A stretch of 30,453 bases of DNA from an uncultured Caulobacter sp. GTDB lineage: Bacteria; Pseudomonadota; Alphaproteobacteria; Caulobacterales; Caulobacteraceae. The position numbers and the translations under genes are program-made. Position 1 is the first letter of the stretch. Every line of letters starts with the position of its first letter. Shown in pieces: positions 6,156 through 14,994 of the stretch. The stretch is taken from positions 1 through 30,453 of the forward strand of contig NZ_CALCDX010000231.1 in assembly GCF_937900395.1 (NCBI RefSeq). The letters run 5' to 3'. The notes under the pieces are model-generated. The model saw only the letters and a program-made list of their open reading frames with translations, did no database searches and was not told the origin of the DNA.

Positions 6156-8465
6156 ATGACTTCGTATGACCTGATCCTCGCGGCTGCGGCCGGGGCGGTT
6201 TGCCTCGCGCTTTGCGTCGCCCTGTGGGCGTTTGGCCAGCGGCGGGGGTTCGAGGCGCGGATCGCGGCGCTGAAGGCCCGCCTGGCCCTGCAGGGCGGCG
6301 ACGCCGAGGCGCCCGCCTGGGTCGAGGCCTTCGACTCCGCCGTCATCGCCGTCGAGGGCGGTCGCGCCAGCCTGATGGCCGGGAGCGACGGGCTCGCCGC
6401 CTGCGCCCAGGTGCTGGGCGTTCCCGCCGACGTCCAGGCGGTGGTCGCCGCGCTGGGCGGCGCCGATCCCGATCACGCCCACAAGCTTTCCGCCCTGTTC
6501 GAGCGTGGCCAGTCTTGCGCCTTCGACGCGCGCGGACGCGGCGGCTGGGTGTCGGTCGAGGGCCGCGCCGCGGGGGCCATGGCCTGGCTGCGCCTGGCGC
6601 CGGTCAGCGGCCACGACGCGGGCCTGCCGTCGGCGGCGCGCTTCGCCGCCTTCGTCGACAGCGTCGTCGAGCCCGCCTGGATCGCCGGCGCCGACGGCCA
6701 GGCCGTCTGGGGCAACACCGCTTTCGTTCGCGCCGTCGGCGCCAGCGCCGCCTCGGCCCCGGCCCTGCTGGGCAAGAGCTTCGATCGCGCCGTCGACGCC
6801 ATGGTCGTCGAGGCCGCCGCCAAGGGCGAGCGCAAGGAAGCGATCCGCTGGGTCAACCTCGAGGGCCGCCGCCGCGCGTTCCGCCTGTCGGCCCAGCCGC
6901 TGGAAGGCGGCGGGGTGGGCGTCTTCTGCGCCGACGTCACCGAGATCGAGGATGTCCGCGACGCCTTCAAGAAGCACGTCGAGGCCCACGACGAGACCCT
7001 GAACCACATCGCCGAGGCCGTGGCGATCTTCAGCGCCACGCGGCGCCTGTCGTTCCACAACACCGCCTTCGCCGAGCTGTGGGGCCTGGAGCCGGCCTGG
7101 CTGGCCGACCGCCCGACCCACGGCGAGATTCTCGACCGCCTGCGCCAGCGCCGCCGCCTGCCCGAGACGATTGACTACGCCGGCTGGAAGGCCGCCGAGT
7201 TGGCGCGCTACGAGAGCCTGGGCCCCCAGGCCGACGACCTCTGGCACCTGCCCGACGGGCGGACGCTGAAGGTCGTGCGCCAGCCGCACCCGCTGGGCGG
7301 CATGCTGCTGATCTATTCCGACATCACCGGCGAGCTGCGCCTGAAGGCCCAGTACAACGCCCTGATCCAGGTGCAGCAGGCGACGCTGGACAAGCTGAAC
7401 GACGCCGTCGCCGTGTTCGGCTCGGACGGTCGCCTGCGGCTGCACAACGAGGCCTTCGAGACCTTCTGGAACGTCACCCCGCACGCGCTCGAGGCGGCCG
7501 GCGACTTCGAGGGCGTGGTCGAGCTGTGCGTGCCGCGCCTGCACGATCTGGCCTTCTGGCGTGAGCTGAAGGGCCGGGTGGCCGATCCCGATCCGCAGAT
7601 GCGCGCCCCGACCTCGGGCGAGGTCCGGACCTCGGACGACCGCATCGTCGTCTACCAGAGCCGCCCCCTGCCGGACGGCGCGACCCTGATCGCCTTCGCC
7701 GACGTCACCGACACCCGCGAGCTGCAGAGCGCGCTGGCCGATCGCTCGGCGGCGCTGGACGAGGCCGAGCGGCTGAAGCGCGACTTCGTCGGCAATGTCT
7801 CCTACGAGCTGCGCACGCCGCTGACGACGATCATCGGCTATTCCGAGCTGCTGGAACGGGCCGACGGCCTTTCGGAGCGCGGTCGCAACCATGTGGCCGC
7901 CGTCCGCGCCGCCGCCACCCAGCTGGCGCGCTCGATCGACGACGTGCTGGACATGGCCCAGATCGACGCCGGCGAGATGGCGCTGGAGATCCAGGACATC
8001 CGGGTCTCCGACCTCCTGATGAACGCCCAGGAACGGGCCCTGAAGGACGCCCAGCTGGGCGCGGTGACCCTGGCGGTCGAGTGCGAGGAGGACGTCGGCC
8101 TGATCCGCGGCGACGCCAAGCGTCTGGCCCAGACCCTCGATCACCTCGTCGAGAACGCCCTGCGCCAGACCCCGCCGGGCGGCCGCGTGACCCTGTCGGC
8201 CCGTCGCGCGCTGGGCGAAGTGCGGCTGGATGTCTCCGACACCGGACGCGGCGTGCCGTTCCACGTCCAGGCCCACATCTTCGACCGCTTCGTCGGCCGC
8301 GATCGCGGCGGCCCGGGCCTGGGCCTGGCCCTGGTCAAGGCGTTGATCGAGCTGCACGGCGGCTGGGTGGCGCTGGAGAGCGAGCCGGGCAACGGCTCGA
8401 CCTTCACTTGCCACCTGCCCGAGAACCAGCCGCCGGGCGCGGGCCAGCCGGAGCTAGGGTTCTAG
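6156..8465 (+). CDS. divL: DivL, tyrosine-type PAS histidine-kinase homologue of the cell-cycle circuit
   Basis: A 769-residue membrane-anchored kinase homologue. One transmembrane helix lies at residues 5-25. PAS-type modules can be traced near 50-140 (weak), 165-267, 285-394 and 413-522. Then come the DHp segment (about 541-600) and the ATPase domain with N-box DHLVENALRQTP (about 660), DTGRGVP (about 695) and GGPGLGLALVK (about 718). In the H-box the phospho-acceptor histidine is Tyr550 (NVSYELRTP). Length and residue number equal those of Caulobacter DivL when the ATG at 6156 is used; a TTG one codon earlier is the alternative. Known role: DivL at the new pole promotes CckA kinase activity and hence CtrA phosphorylation, and binding of phosphorylated DivK reverses this. 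Its stop overlaps the convergent gene by CTAG. Confidence 0.95.
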   Translation: MTSYDLILAAAAGAVCLALCVALWAFGQRRGFEARIAALKARLALQGGDAEAPAWVEAFDSAVIAVEGGRASLMAGSDGLAACAQVLGVPADVQAVVAALGGADPDHAHKLSALFERGQSCAFDARGRGGWVSVEGRAAGAMAWLRLAPVSGHDAGLPSAARFAAFVDSVVEPAWIAGADGQAVWGNTAFVRAVGASAASAPALLGKSFDRAVDAMVVEAAAKGERKEAIRWVNLEGRRRAFRLSAQPLEGGGVGVFCADVTEIEDVRDAFKKHVEAHDETLNHIAEAVAIFSATRRLSFHNTAFAELWGLEPAWLADRPTHGEILDRLRQRRRLPETIDYAGWKAAELARYESLGPQADDLWHLPDGRTLKVVRQPHPLGGMLLIYSDITGELRLKAQYNALIQVQQATLDKLNDAVAVFGSDGRLRLHNEAFETFWNVTPHALEAAGDFEGVVELCVPRLHDLAFWRELKGRVADPDPQMRAPTSGEVRTSDDRIVVYQSRPLPDGATLIAFADVTDTRELQSALADRSAALDEAERLKRDFVGNVSYELRTPLTTIIGYSELLERADGLSERGRNHVAAVRAAATQLARSIDDVLDMAQIDAGEMALEIQDIRVSDLLMNAQERALKDAQLGAVTLAVECEEDVGLIRGDAKRLAQTLDHLVENALRQTPPGGRVTLSARRALGEVRLDVSDTGRGVPFHVQAHIFDRFVGRDRGGPGLGLALVKALIELHGGWVALESEPGNGSTFTCHLPENQPPGAGQPELGF

Positions 8466-9286
8466 TCCGTCGCCTTGGAAGGTTTCGGCCACTCGCTGAG
8501 CACCGCCTCGCCGCGCACCACTTGGACGCGGTCGATGCGGGCCGTGACGAAACACTGCTGGTCCGTGACCCAGGTAGGTGTTTGGCCCGTGATCTCCTTG
8601 AAGGTCATGGAGCCGCGATACCCGCCACAAAAGACTTGTGACTTCTGGCCTAGATCGGTGATCTCGCCTTCGACGACGAGGCTGAGGGAGCGGGCGAACC
8701 GCTCCACGTGATCTCGGCGGCCGCGCGCATGACTAACCTCCAGAGGATGCATGCCCTCGGGCAAGGCCGAGGCGCCGTTCTCGACGTAGGGTATGGCCAG
8801 TCCAAAGCTGACCGCCTTGGCGGAATCGGCGAGTGAGAAGCTGGTGATCGGGTTCGTGGACGGCTGTCCGGCCGTGGGCATGGCCTTGTCCGACGGGGCC
8901 ATTCGAAAGAACTGCCGACCGTCGGCATCCACCGTCGGTCCTCGTGTGACGTCCACGTCGAAGAAGAAGGACTGCAGGGGCGGTAGGGGCGCCAAACCGC
9001 CTTGAGCGAAGCCTTGGAAGTTTCGTTCCGTGATCTCGCCAAAGCCCACCGATGTGATCAAAGCGCCTTTGCGGCGGTCGTACATCCACCGCCCCGATTG
9101 CTTGATGGCGGCGTAACGCCGGGCCCTCTCCTCAACGAAGGGCGTAACCAGTCTAAAGCGCTTTCCCGTAAGAACCGTGGCGTGGGGGCTTGCGGCGGCT
9201 TCCGCCATGGCGCGCCGCAGCGCTTGCGCGTCGAGCGGCGGCGCGTCGGCCGCCAGAACAGCACCAGCCAGGAGCAGTGCGAGCAT
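8462..9286 (-). CDS. Exported protein of unknown function
   Basis: A 274-residue protein starting at 9286 (GGGAGGTG upstream) with a short signal peptide, MLALLLAGAVLAADA, cleaved around residue 14-16. I recognise no domain. The body is rich in beta-type segments (SFFFDVDVTRG, KAVSFGLAIPYVENGAS, LSLVVEGEITDLG). Two cysteines near the C-terminus (VFCGGY and QQCFVTARI) are likely to form a disulfide, consistent with the periplasm. By eye its codon use is less GC-biased at third positions than its neighbours, hinting at a later arrival. It is inserted antisense between divL and ahcY and shares the CTAG stop tetramer with divL. No partner gene is evident. Confidence 0.65.
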   Translation of the reverse strand: MLALLLAGAVLAADAPPLDAQALRRAMAEAAASPHATVLTGKRFRLVTPFVEERARRYAAIKQSGRWMYDRRKGALITSVGFGEITERNFQGFAQGGLAPLPPLQSFFFDVDVTRGPTVDADGRQFFRMAPSDKAMPTAGQPSTNPITSFSLADSAKAVSFGLAIPYVENGASALPEGMHPLEVSHARGRRDHVERFARSLSLVVEGEITDLGQKSQVFCGGYRGSMTFKEITGQTPTWVTDQQCFVTARIDRVQVVRGEAVLSEWPKPSKATD

Positions 9287-9345
9287 CGGCCACCTCCCTC
9301 GCTCAATCGTTACGCGTACAGGAAGGGGGGTCAATTCTAATCTGA

Positions 9346-9363
9346 CATAAGGATATCTTTATG
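9346..9363. promoter_or_regulatory. Palindromic operator candidate upstream of ahcY
   Basis: CATAAGGATATCTTTATG is an 18-bp dyad in which 8 of 9 base pairs match. It ends 6 bp before the -35 candidate of ahcY. Its ATAAnGATATCnTTAT form resembles sites of ArsR-family SAM-cycle regulators (SahR/SamR type) upstream of ahcY and met genes in Proteobacteria. The regulator identity is inference from that resemblance. Confidence 0.5.
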
Positions 9364-9369
9364 CGTTAA

Positions 9370-9398
9370 TTGCTCGGAAGGGCTGGGCGGGGTATAAG
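9370..9398 (+). promoter_or_regulatory. Sigma-70-like promoter candidate for ahcY
   Basis: TTGCTC at 9370-9375, a 17-bp spacer and TATAAG at 9393-9398. The -10 matches the consensus at five of six positions and the -35 at three. Transcription would start near 9405, giving a leader of about 25 nt, too short for a leader riboswitch. Confidence 0.45.
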
Positions 9399-9430
9399 CT
9401 CGCCAAGATCCCATCCCGCAGGAGCCGCTC

Positions 9431-10822
<1,392 letters not shown>

Positions 10823-10848
10823 GCCGAGCGCATTCTTGGCTTTTTGGA

Positions 10849-10885
10849 GGGCTCGCCGCGCTAGCGGCGGGCCCTTCTGCTTTCG
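10849..10885 (+). terminator. Terminator-like hairpin after ahcY
   Basis: GGGCTCGCCGC (10849-10859) pairs with GCGGCGGGCCC (10864-10874) around a GCTA loop, 11 bp with one G-U pair, followed by TTCTGCTTT. The tail is only moderately T-rich. It lies 27 nt after the ahcY stop. Confidence 0.65.
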
Positions 10886-10926
10886 ACGCCTGTTCAAGCC
10901 TGGACGGCTCGGCTAATCGCTAGGTC

Positions 10927-11775
10927 ATGCCGCTCGCCTTGATCCTCTCCAGCCACGTCGCCGGCAGCCAGGTCGGCGCGACCGCCCAGGCCGCCGCGCT
11001 GGCGCCGTTCGCGATCGACGCCATGGTTGTTCCCACGGTGCTGTTCGGCCGTCATCCCGGCTGGGGCGCGCCCGGCGGCGCGGCGACGCCGATCGAGATC
11101 TTCGAAGGGATGCTGGAAGGGATCGCGGCCAACGGCCTGCTTGGCCTGACCGATCTCGTCATCACCGGCTATTTCGCCAGCCCCGCCCAGGTCGAGGCCG
11201 CCGCGCGCGCCATCGACGCCGTTCGCGCCGCGCCGCGCGACGGCGCTTTCGCCCCGGGGCCGACGATCATTGTCGACCCGACGGTGGGCGACGAGGGCAA
11301 GGGCCTCTATGTCCCCGCCGAGACCGCCGAGGCGATCCGCGCGTTGCTGGTTCCCCGCGCCGACCTCGTGGCCTGCAACGCCTGGGAGCTTGGGTGGCTG
11401 ACGGGCGAGGAAGCCCGCGAACCGGCCGCGGCCCTGATCGCCGCGCGGCGACTGGGCAAGCCGGTGCTGGTCTCGTCGGTCCGTCGCGGCGGCGAGATCG
11501 GCGCGGTCCTGGCGACGGCGGACGAGGCCTGGCTGGCCCTGCACGCCCAGATCGATACGGCGCCGAACGGAACCGGCGACCTCTTGACCGCGCTCTACGC
11601 GGCGGCGGTGGTCGAGGGTCAGACGCTGTCGCACGGCCTGGCCCGCGCGGTCGGCGGTGTCGCCGAGACCGTCGCGGCCGCCAAGCTTTGGAACGCGCCC
11701 GAGCTGCCGATCGTGGCCCTGGGCGCGCGCCTCAAGCAGACTTCTCCCTCTGTCCGCATCGAACGGCTGGCTTAA
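10927..11775 (+). CDS. pdxY: Pyridoxal kinase, PdxY type
   Basis: A 282-residue ribokinase-superfamily kinase that phosphorylates pyridoxal to the cofactor pyridoxal 5'-phosphate in the salvage pathway. Recognisable segments are the N-terminal ILSSHVAGSQVG, the GYFASP loop, DPTVGDEGKGLYV, CNAWELGWLTG and the ATP-binding/catalytic APNGTGDLLTAL with Asp218 as the catalytic base. The usual PdxY length is about 285 residues. Start at the ATG at 10927, shortly after the ahcY terminator, with a weak AGG upstream. The next gene begins 3 nt after its stop, so the two are co-transcribed. A PdxK/ThiD-type hydroxymethylpyrimidine kinase is the alternative, but the NAWE and DPTVGD motifs favour PdxY. Confidence 0.85.
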   Translation: MPLALILSSHVAGSQVGATAQAAALAPFAIDAMVVPTVLFGRHPGWGAPGGAATPIEIFEGMLEGIAANGLLGLTDLVITGYFASPAQVEAAARAIDAVRAAPRDGAFAPGPTIIVDPTVGDEGKGLYVPAETAEAIRALLVPRADLVACNAWELGWLTGEEAREPAAALIAARRLGKPVLVSSVRRGGEIGAVLATADEAWLALHAQIDTAPNGTGDLLTALYAAAVVEGQTLSHGLARAVGGVAETVAAAKLWNAPELPIVALGARLKQTSPSVRIERLA

Positions 11776-11778
11776 GAC

Positions 11779-12903
11779 ATGACCGACATCACCGGCCTCT
11801 GCCCCGAGCGCTTCGCCCGCGTCCGCGACGTTTTCGAGGCCAATTTCCAGGATGGCGGCGAGCTGGGCGCGCGCTTTGCCTTCGCGATCGAGGGCGAGGT
11901 CGTTGTCGACCTGATGGGCGGTTTCGCCGATCGCAAGCGCGAGGTCCCGTTCGGCCCGAACACCCTGACGGCCCTGTTCTCGACCACCAAGGCCGTGGCG
12001 GCGCTGATGGTCGCGCGGCTGGTCGACGAGGGGCGCCTGGCCTACGACCAGCGTGTCGCCGACGTCTGGCCGGAGTTCGCCCAGGCCGGCAAGCAGGACG
12101 TCACCATCGAGCAGGCCCTGTCGCACCAGGCCGGCCTGTCGGGCTTTCCGGACCAGACCGATCCGGCCATCTGGTTCGACTGGAACGCCACCTGCGCCAA
12201 GCTGGCGGCCATGGCCCCGCTGTTTCCGATCGGCTCGGCCAGCGGCTACCATCCGGTGACCTACGGCTACCTGGCCGGCGAGATCTTCCGCCGCGTCGAT
12301 GGCCGCACGATGGGGACGGCCCTGCGCGAGGACATCTGCCAGCCCCTGGATCTCGACCTCTGGATCGGCCTGCCCGACAGCGAGCACGACCGCGTCGCCG
12401 ACCTGATGCGCCCGACGGCCATGCCGCAGTTCGGCGAGATCAACGCCGCCGTGACCGCCGCCTTCTTCAAGCCCTGGTCCTCGCCGGGCGGCAAGGGCGC
12501 GGCCGAGTGGCGGCGGGTCGAGATCCCCTCGGCCAACGGCCACGCCACCGCGCCGGCCCTGGCGCGACTGATGGGGGCCCTGGCCCGCGGCGGGACCCTG
12601 GACGGCCGCTCGCTGATCACGCCGGCCGGGATCACGGCGGCGACCGCCGAGCGCATCCGCGGCCGGGACCTGGTCCTGCCCTACGAGATTAGCTGGGGCG
12701 CGGGCTTCATGCGCAATGAACCGAACTTTTTCTACGGTCCGACGGCCGAGGCCTTTGGGCATTCGGGCTGGGGCGGTTCGTGCGCCTTCGCCGATCCGAC
12801 GCGCGGCGTTTCGGGAGCCTATGTGATGAACAAGCAGGGCAATGCGCTGATCGGCGATCCGCGCGCCGTGCGCTTGATCGAGGCGGCCTACGCTTCGCTC
12901 TAG
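11779..12903 (+). CDS. Beta-lactamase-fold serine hydrolase (EstB/class C-like)
   Basis: A 374-residue penicillin-binding-protein/beta-lactamase-superfamily hydrolase without a signal peptide. The catalytic SxxK is Ser68-Thr-Thr-Lys71 (FSTTKAVAALM). A conserved Tyr157 lies in GYHPVTYGYLAGEI, and the third motif is FGHSGWGGS near residue 330. The lack of an export signal and overall similarity to the EstB-like esterase/transesterase group point to a cytoplasmic esterase or amidase and not to a drug-resistance enzyme. SHQAGLSGF (around 115-123) is also typical of the group. It starts 3 nt after the pdxY stop, so it is translationally coupled, but no shared pathway is obvious. Substrate unknown. 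Confidence 0.85.
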   Translation: MTDITGLCPERFARVRDVFEANFQDGGELGARFAFAIEGEVVVDLMGGFADRKREVPFGPNTLTALFSTTKAVAALMVARLVDEGRLAYDQRVADVWPEFAQAGKQDVTIEQALSHQAGLSGFPDQTDPAIWFDWNATCAKLAAMAPLFPIGSASGYHPVTYGYLAGEIFRRVDGRTMGTALREDICQPLDLDLWIGLPDSEHDRVADLMRPTAMPQFGEINAAVTAAFFKPWSSPGGKGAAEWRRVEIPSANGHATAPALARLMGALARGGTLDGRSLITPAGITAATAERIRGRDLVLPYEISWGAGFMRNEPNFFYGPTAEAFGHSGWGGSCAFADPTRGVSGAYVMNKQGNALIGDPRAVRLIEAAYASL

Positions 12904-12914
12904 GATCCCAGTTT

Positions 12915-13024
12915 CCCGACTTCCCCGGCGAACGCCGGGGCCCAGGTTCAGCCGTGGCCTTCAGACTCTCTTGGCGCTTTCTAGCCTTATGATCTGGGCC
13001 CCGGCGTTCGCCGGGGAAGTCGGG
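12915..13024. repeat. REPIN-like intergenic element, family B (perfect 31-bp inverted arms)
   Basis: Arms at 12915-12945 and 12994-13024 are exact reverse complements over 31 bp, with 48 bp between. Each arm contains the hairpin CCCCGGCGAACGCCGGGG. It fills the gap between the serine hydrolase and the outer-membrane protein gene. The same core recurs, with one base changed, in the element at 14855-14983. Confidence 0.8.
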
Positions 13025-13047
13025 TTGGTGAGTTCGGGAAACTTCGG

Positions 13048-13842
13048 ATGATGCGCGCTCTCGCCATGGCCATCGGGCTGCTTGCTATTACCGGCGCCGC
13101 GCACGCGCAGGAGCGCGACTTCTGCGCCGATCGGCCGGGCAAGGGCTCGCCCCCCTGCGTGCTGGACAAGGGCCGGTTCCAGGTCGAGGTCAGCGGCGTC
13201 GACGCGACGCTGAACAAGGACGGCGGCGTCTCGACCCGTGACCTGGCCTATGGCGGGCTGGAGCTGCGGCTAGGCCTGACCTCTTCACTCGAGGGGCAGC
13301 TAAGCTGGACTCCCCACGAGCGCGTGCGGACCAAGAGCCAGGGCGTGGTTTCGACCGTCTCCGGCGCGGGCGACCTCGGCTTCGCGGCGCGGTGGTCGCT
13401 GAAGAACCCGGCGGGGGATGGCCTGTCCATCGCCGTGCAGCCCTTCGTCGTCGCGCCGACGGGGGCGGACGGGATCGGCGGCGGCGTCTGGCAAGGCGGG
13501 GTGATCGTTCCGGTCTCGATTCCGCTGAACGGTGACTGGTCGCTGAGCCTGTCGCCCGAGGCCGACGCTCGGCCCGACGCGGACGGCTCGGGCCGCCACG
13601 CCGCCTACGTCCTGGCCGGCGGGGTTGGCCGCGCGGTGGGGCCGGTGAACCTCGGCGCGGAGCTCTGGGTCGATGTCGACGACGATCCGAGCGGCCGGGC
13701 GACGAAAGCGAGCTTCGACCTGACCGCCGCCTGGACGCCTGCGGCGCTGAAGGACATCCAGCTGGACGCGGGAGCCTATCTGGGCCTGAACCGGAAGACA
13801 CCCGACCTCGAGCTTGTGGTCGGGGTCGCCCACCGCTTCTAG
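13048..13842 (+). CDS. Predicted outer-membrane beta-barrel protein (phenol-degradation MetA-like)
   Basis: A 264-residue exported protein. The signal peptide runs to about residue 20-21 (AITGAAHAQ). The rest shows alternating amphipathic beta-strands (GGLELRLGLTSSLEGQLSW, LSIAVQPFVVAPTG, SLSLSPEADARP) and ends in a phenylalanine (GVAHRF), the classic C-terminal signal for outer-membrane insertion. The pattern resembles the PF13557-type transporter/MetA family, usually annotated as a putative outer-membrane transporter, with no proven substrate. An N-terminal cysteine pair (DFCADR, PPCVLD) may be disulfide-linked. Two adjacent ATGs (13048, 13051) could start it and the ribosome-binding site is weak. 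Its stop overlaps the stop of the convergent rarD-like gene by CTAG. It follows directly on the family B repeat. Confidence 0.7.
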   Translation: MMRALAMAIGLLAITGAAHAQERDFCADRPGKGSPPCVLDKGRFQVEVSGVDATLNKDGGVSTRDLAYGGLELRLGLTSSLEGQLSWTPHERVRTKSQGVVSTVSGAGDLGFAARWSLKNPAGDGLSIAVQPFVVAPTGADGIGGGVWQGGVIVPVSIPLNGDWSLSLSPEADARPDADGSGRHAAYVLAGGVGRAVGPVNLGAELWVDVDDDPSGRATKASFDLTAAWTPAALKDIQLDAGAYLGLNRKTPDLELVVGVAHRF

Positions 13843-14741
13843 GCGGCCGCCAGCACCCGGGTCTTCTTCCAAGCCCCATAGGCGAAGGTCGCCACGCCCA
13901 GCCAGATGAACGCGAAGGACAGCGCCCGCAGCGGCGTGAACGGCTCGCCGAACGCCACGCCCAGCAGGAACTGCAGGGTAGGGGCGATGAACTGCAGGAA
14001 GCCCACCGCCGACAGCGGCAGGCGACGCGCCGACCAGGCGAACAGGGCCAGCGGGACGACCGTGGCGGGGCCCGCCAGGGCCAGCAGGGCGGTGACGCCG
14101 GCGCCGGTCCCGAAGTGGCCGTGGCCGCTGGCCTGCAGCGACAGCACATACAGCAGGCCGGGCAGGGCCAGATAGGCGCACTCAATGAAGAGGCCCGTCT
14201 GGGCGTCGGCCTTCACCTGCTTTCGCAGGATCGCATAGACGCAGAAGGTCAGGGCCAGGCCCAGCGAAACGATCGGCAGGTGGCCGAGCGCGATCGTCTG
14301 GATCGCCACGCCGACGGCGGCGAAACCGATCGCGACCTTGCCCTCGGTCGACATGCGCTCGCGAAACAGCAGGGCGCCGGCGGCCATGTTCATCAGCGGG
14401 TTGATGTAGTAGCCGAGGCTGGCCTCGATCACGTGGCCGGCGTTCACGGCGAAGACGTAGATCGTCCAGTTGCCGAAGATCGCCAGGGTCGACAGGGCCA
14501 GCACGCCCAGGGTCTTGGGCTGGCGCAGCACCTGCGCGACCTGGCCGCCCTGCTTGGCGATCAGCACCAGGCCGCCGGCCCACAGCACCGACCACAGCGT
14601 CCGGTGGGCGATCATCTCCCAGGAGCCGACGCCCAGGTTGGCGAGCAGGTGGAAGTAGAGGGGCAGGAAGCCCCAGAGCGAATAGCAGGCGACGCCGGCG
14701 AGATAGGCCGAGCGGCTTTCAGTCTGCGTACTGGGTGGCAT
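13839..14741 (-). CDS. rarD: RarD-type EamA-family membrane transporter
   Basis: A 300-residue integral membrane protein of the drug/metabolite transporter superfamily with about ten predicted helices in two EamA repeats. Near the N-terminus GVACYSLWGFLPLYFHLL and AHRTLWSVLWA are diagnostic of the RarD subgroup, as is GHVIEASLGYYINPLMNMAAGALLFRE split across the middle helices. Length is close to E. coli RarD (296). RarD's substrate is not firmly known; chloramphenicol-related phenotypes have been described for relatives. I start at 14741 with AAAGG upstream; an extension to 14966 would be translated repeat DNA. Stop overlaps the convergent outer-membrane protein gene. Confidence 0.85.
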   Translation of the reverse strand: MPPSTQTESRSAYLAGVACYSLWGFLPLYFHLLANLGVGSWEMIAHRTLWSVLWAGGLVLIAKQGGQVAQVLRQPKTLGVLALSTLAIFGNWTIYVFAVNAGHVIEASLGYYINPLMNMAAGALLFRERMSTEGKVAIGFAAVGVAIQTIALGHLPIVSLGLALTFCVYAILRKQVKADAQTGLFIECAYLALPGLLYVLSLQASGHGHFGTGAGVTALLALAGPATVVPLALFAWSARRLPLSAVGFLQFIAPTLQFLLGVAFGEPFTPLRALSFAFIWLGVATFAYGAWKKTRVLAAA

Positions 14742-14854
14742 GGTCCGAACCTTTCGGGAGGCTTCTGTCAGATGGGAAGCCCGCCGTCCGCCGACATCTT
14801 GCGAAGGTTCGGGAAAATCTGGGACCTGGCCCAGGAAATCCGGATCAGAAAACC

Positions 14855-14983
14855 CACCCGACCTTCCCGGCGAATGCCGGGATCCAGATCTCAGGACGAA
14901 GGGGGCGTGGGAAGGGCGCTGAATCCGTAGCGGCGATTCAGCGCCCTTCCATCTGGGCCCCGGCATTCGCCGGGGAGATCGGT
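14855..14983. repeat. REPIN-like element, family B variant, with nested 16-bp hairpin
   Basis: Imperfect inverted arms at 14855-14888 and 14951-14983 share the core GGCGAATGCCGGG. Between them GGAAGGGCGCTGAATC (14910-14925) pairs perfectly with 14935-14950 around a 9-nt loop. The element lies between the rarD-like gene and the end of asd. The inner stem has no T-tract on either strand, so simple termination is doubtful. Confidence 0.75.
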
Positions 14984-14994
14984 ATCAATAGACC

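Noticed and set aside
6000..8414. An 804-codon open frame antisense to divL
   Set aside because: Same GC-codon artefact; the plus strand encodes full-length DivL.
9287..9430. An S-adenosylhomocysteine or SAM riboswitch upstream of ahcY
   Set aside because: The predicted transcript leader is about 25 nt and I could find no conserved riboswitch core. A protein operator fits better.
11779..12903. An antibiotic-resistance beta-lactamase
   Set aside because: It has the SxxK fold but no signal peptide and resembles EstB-type esterases; the operon partner is a vitamin B6 kinase.
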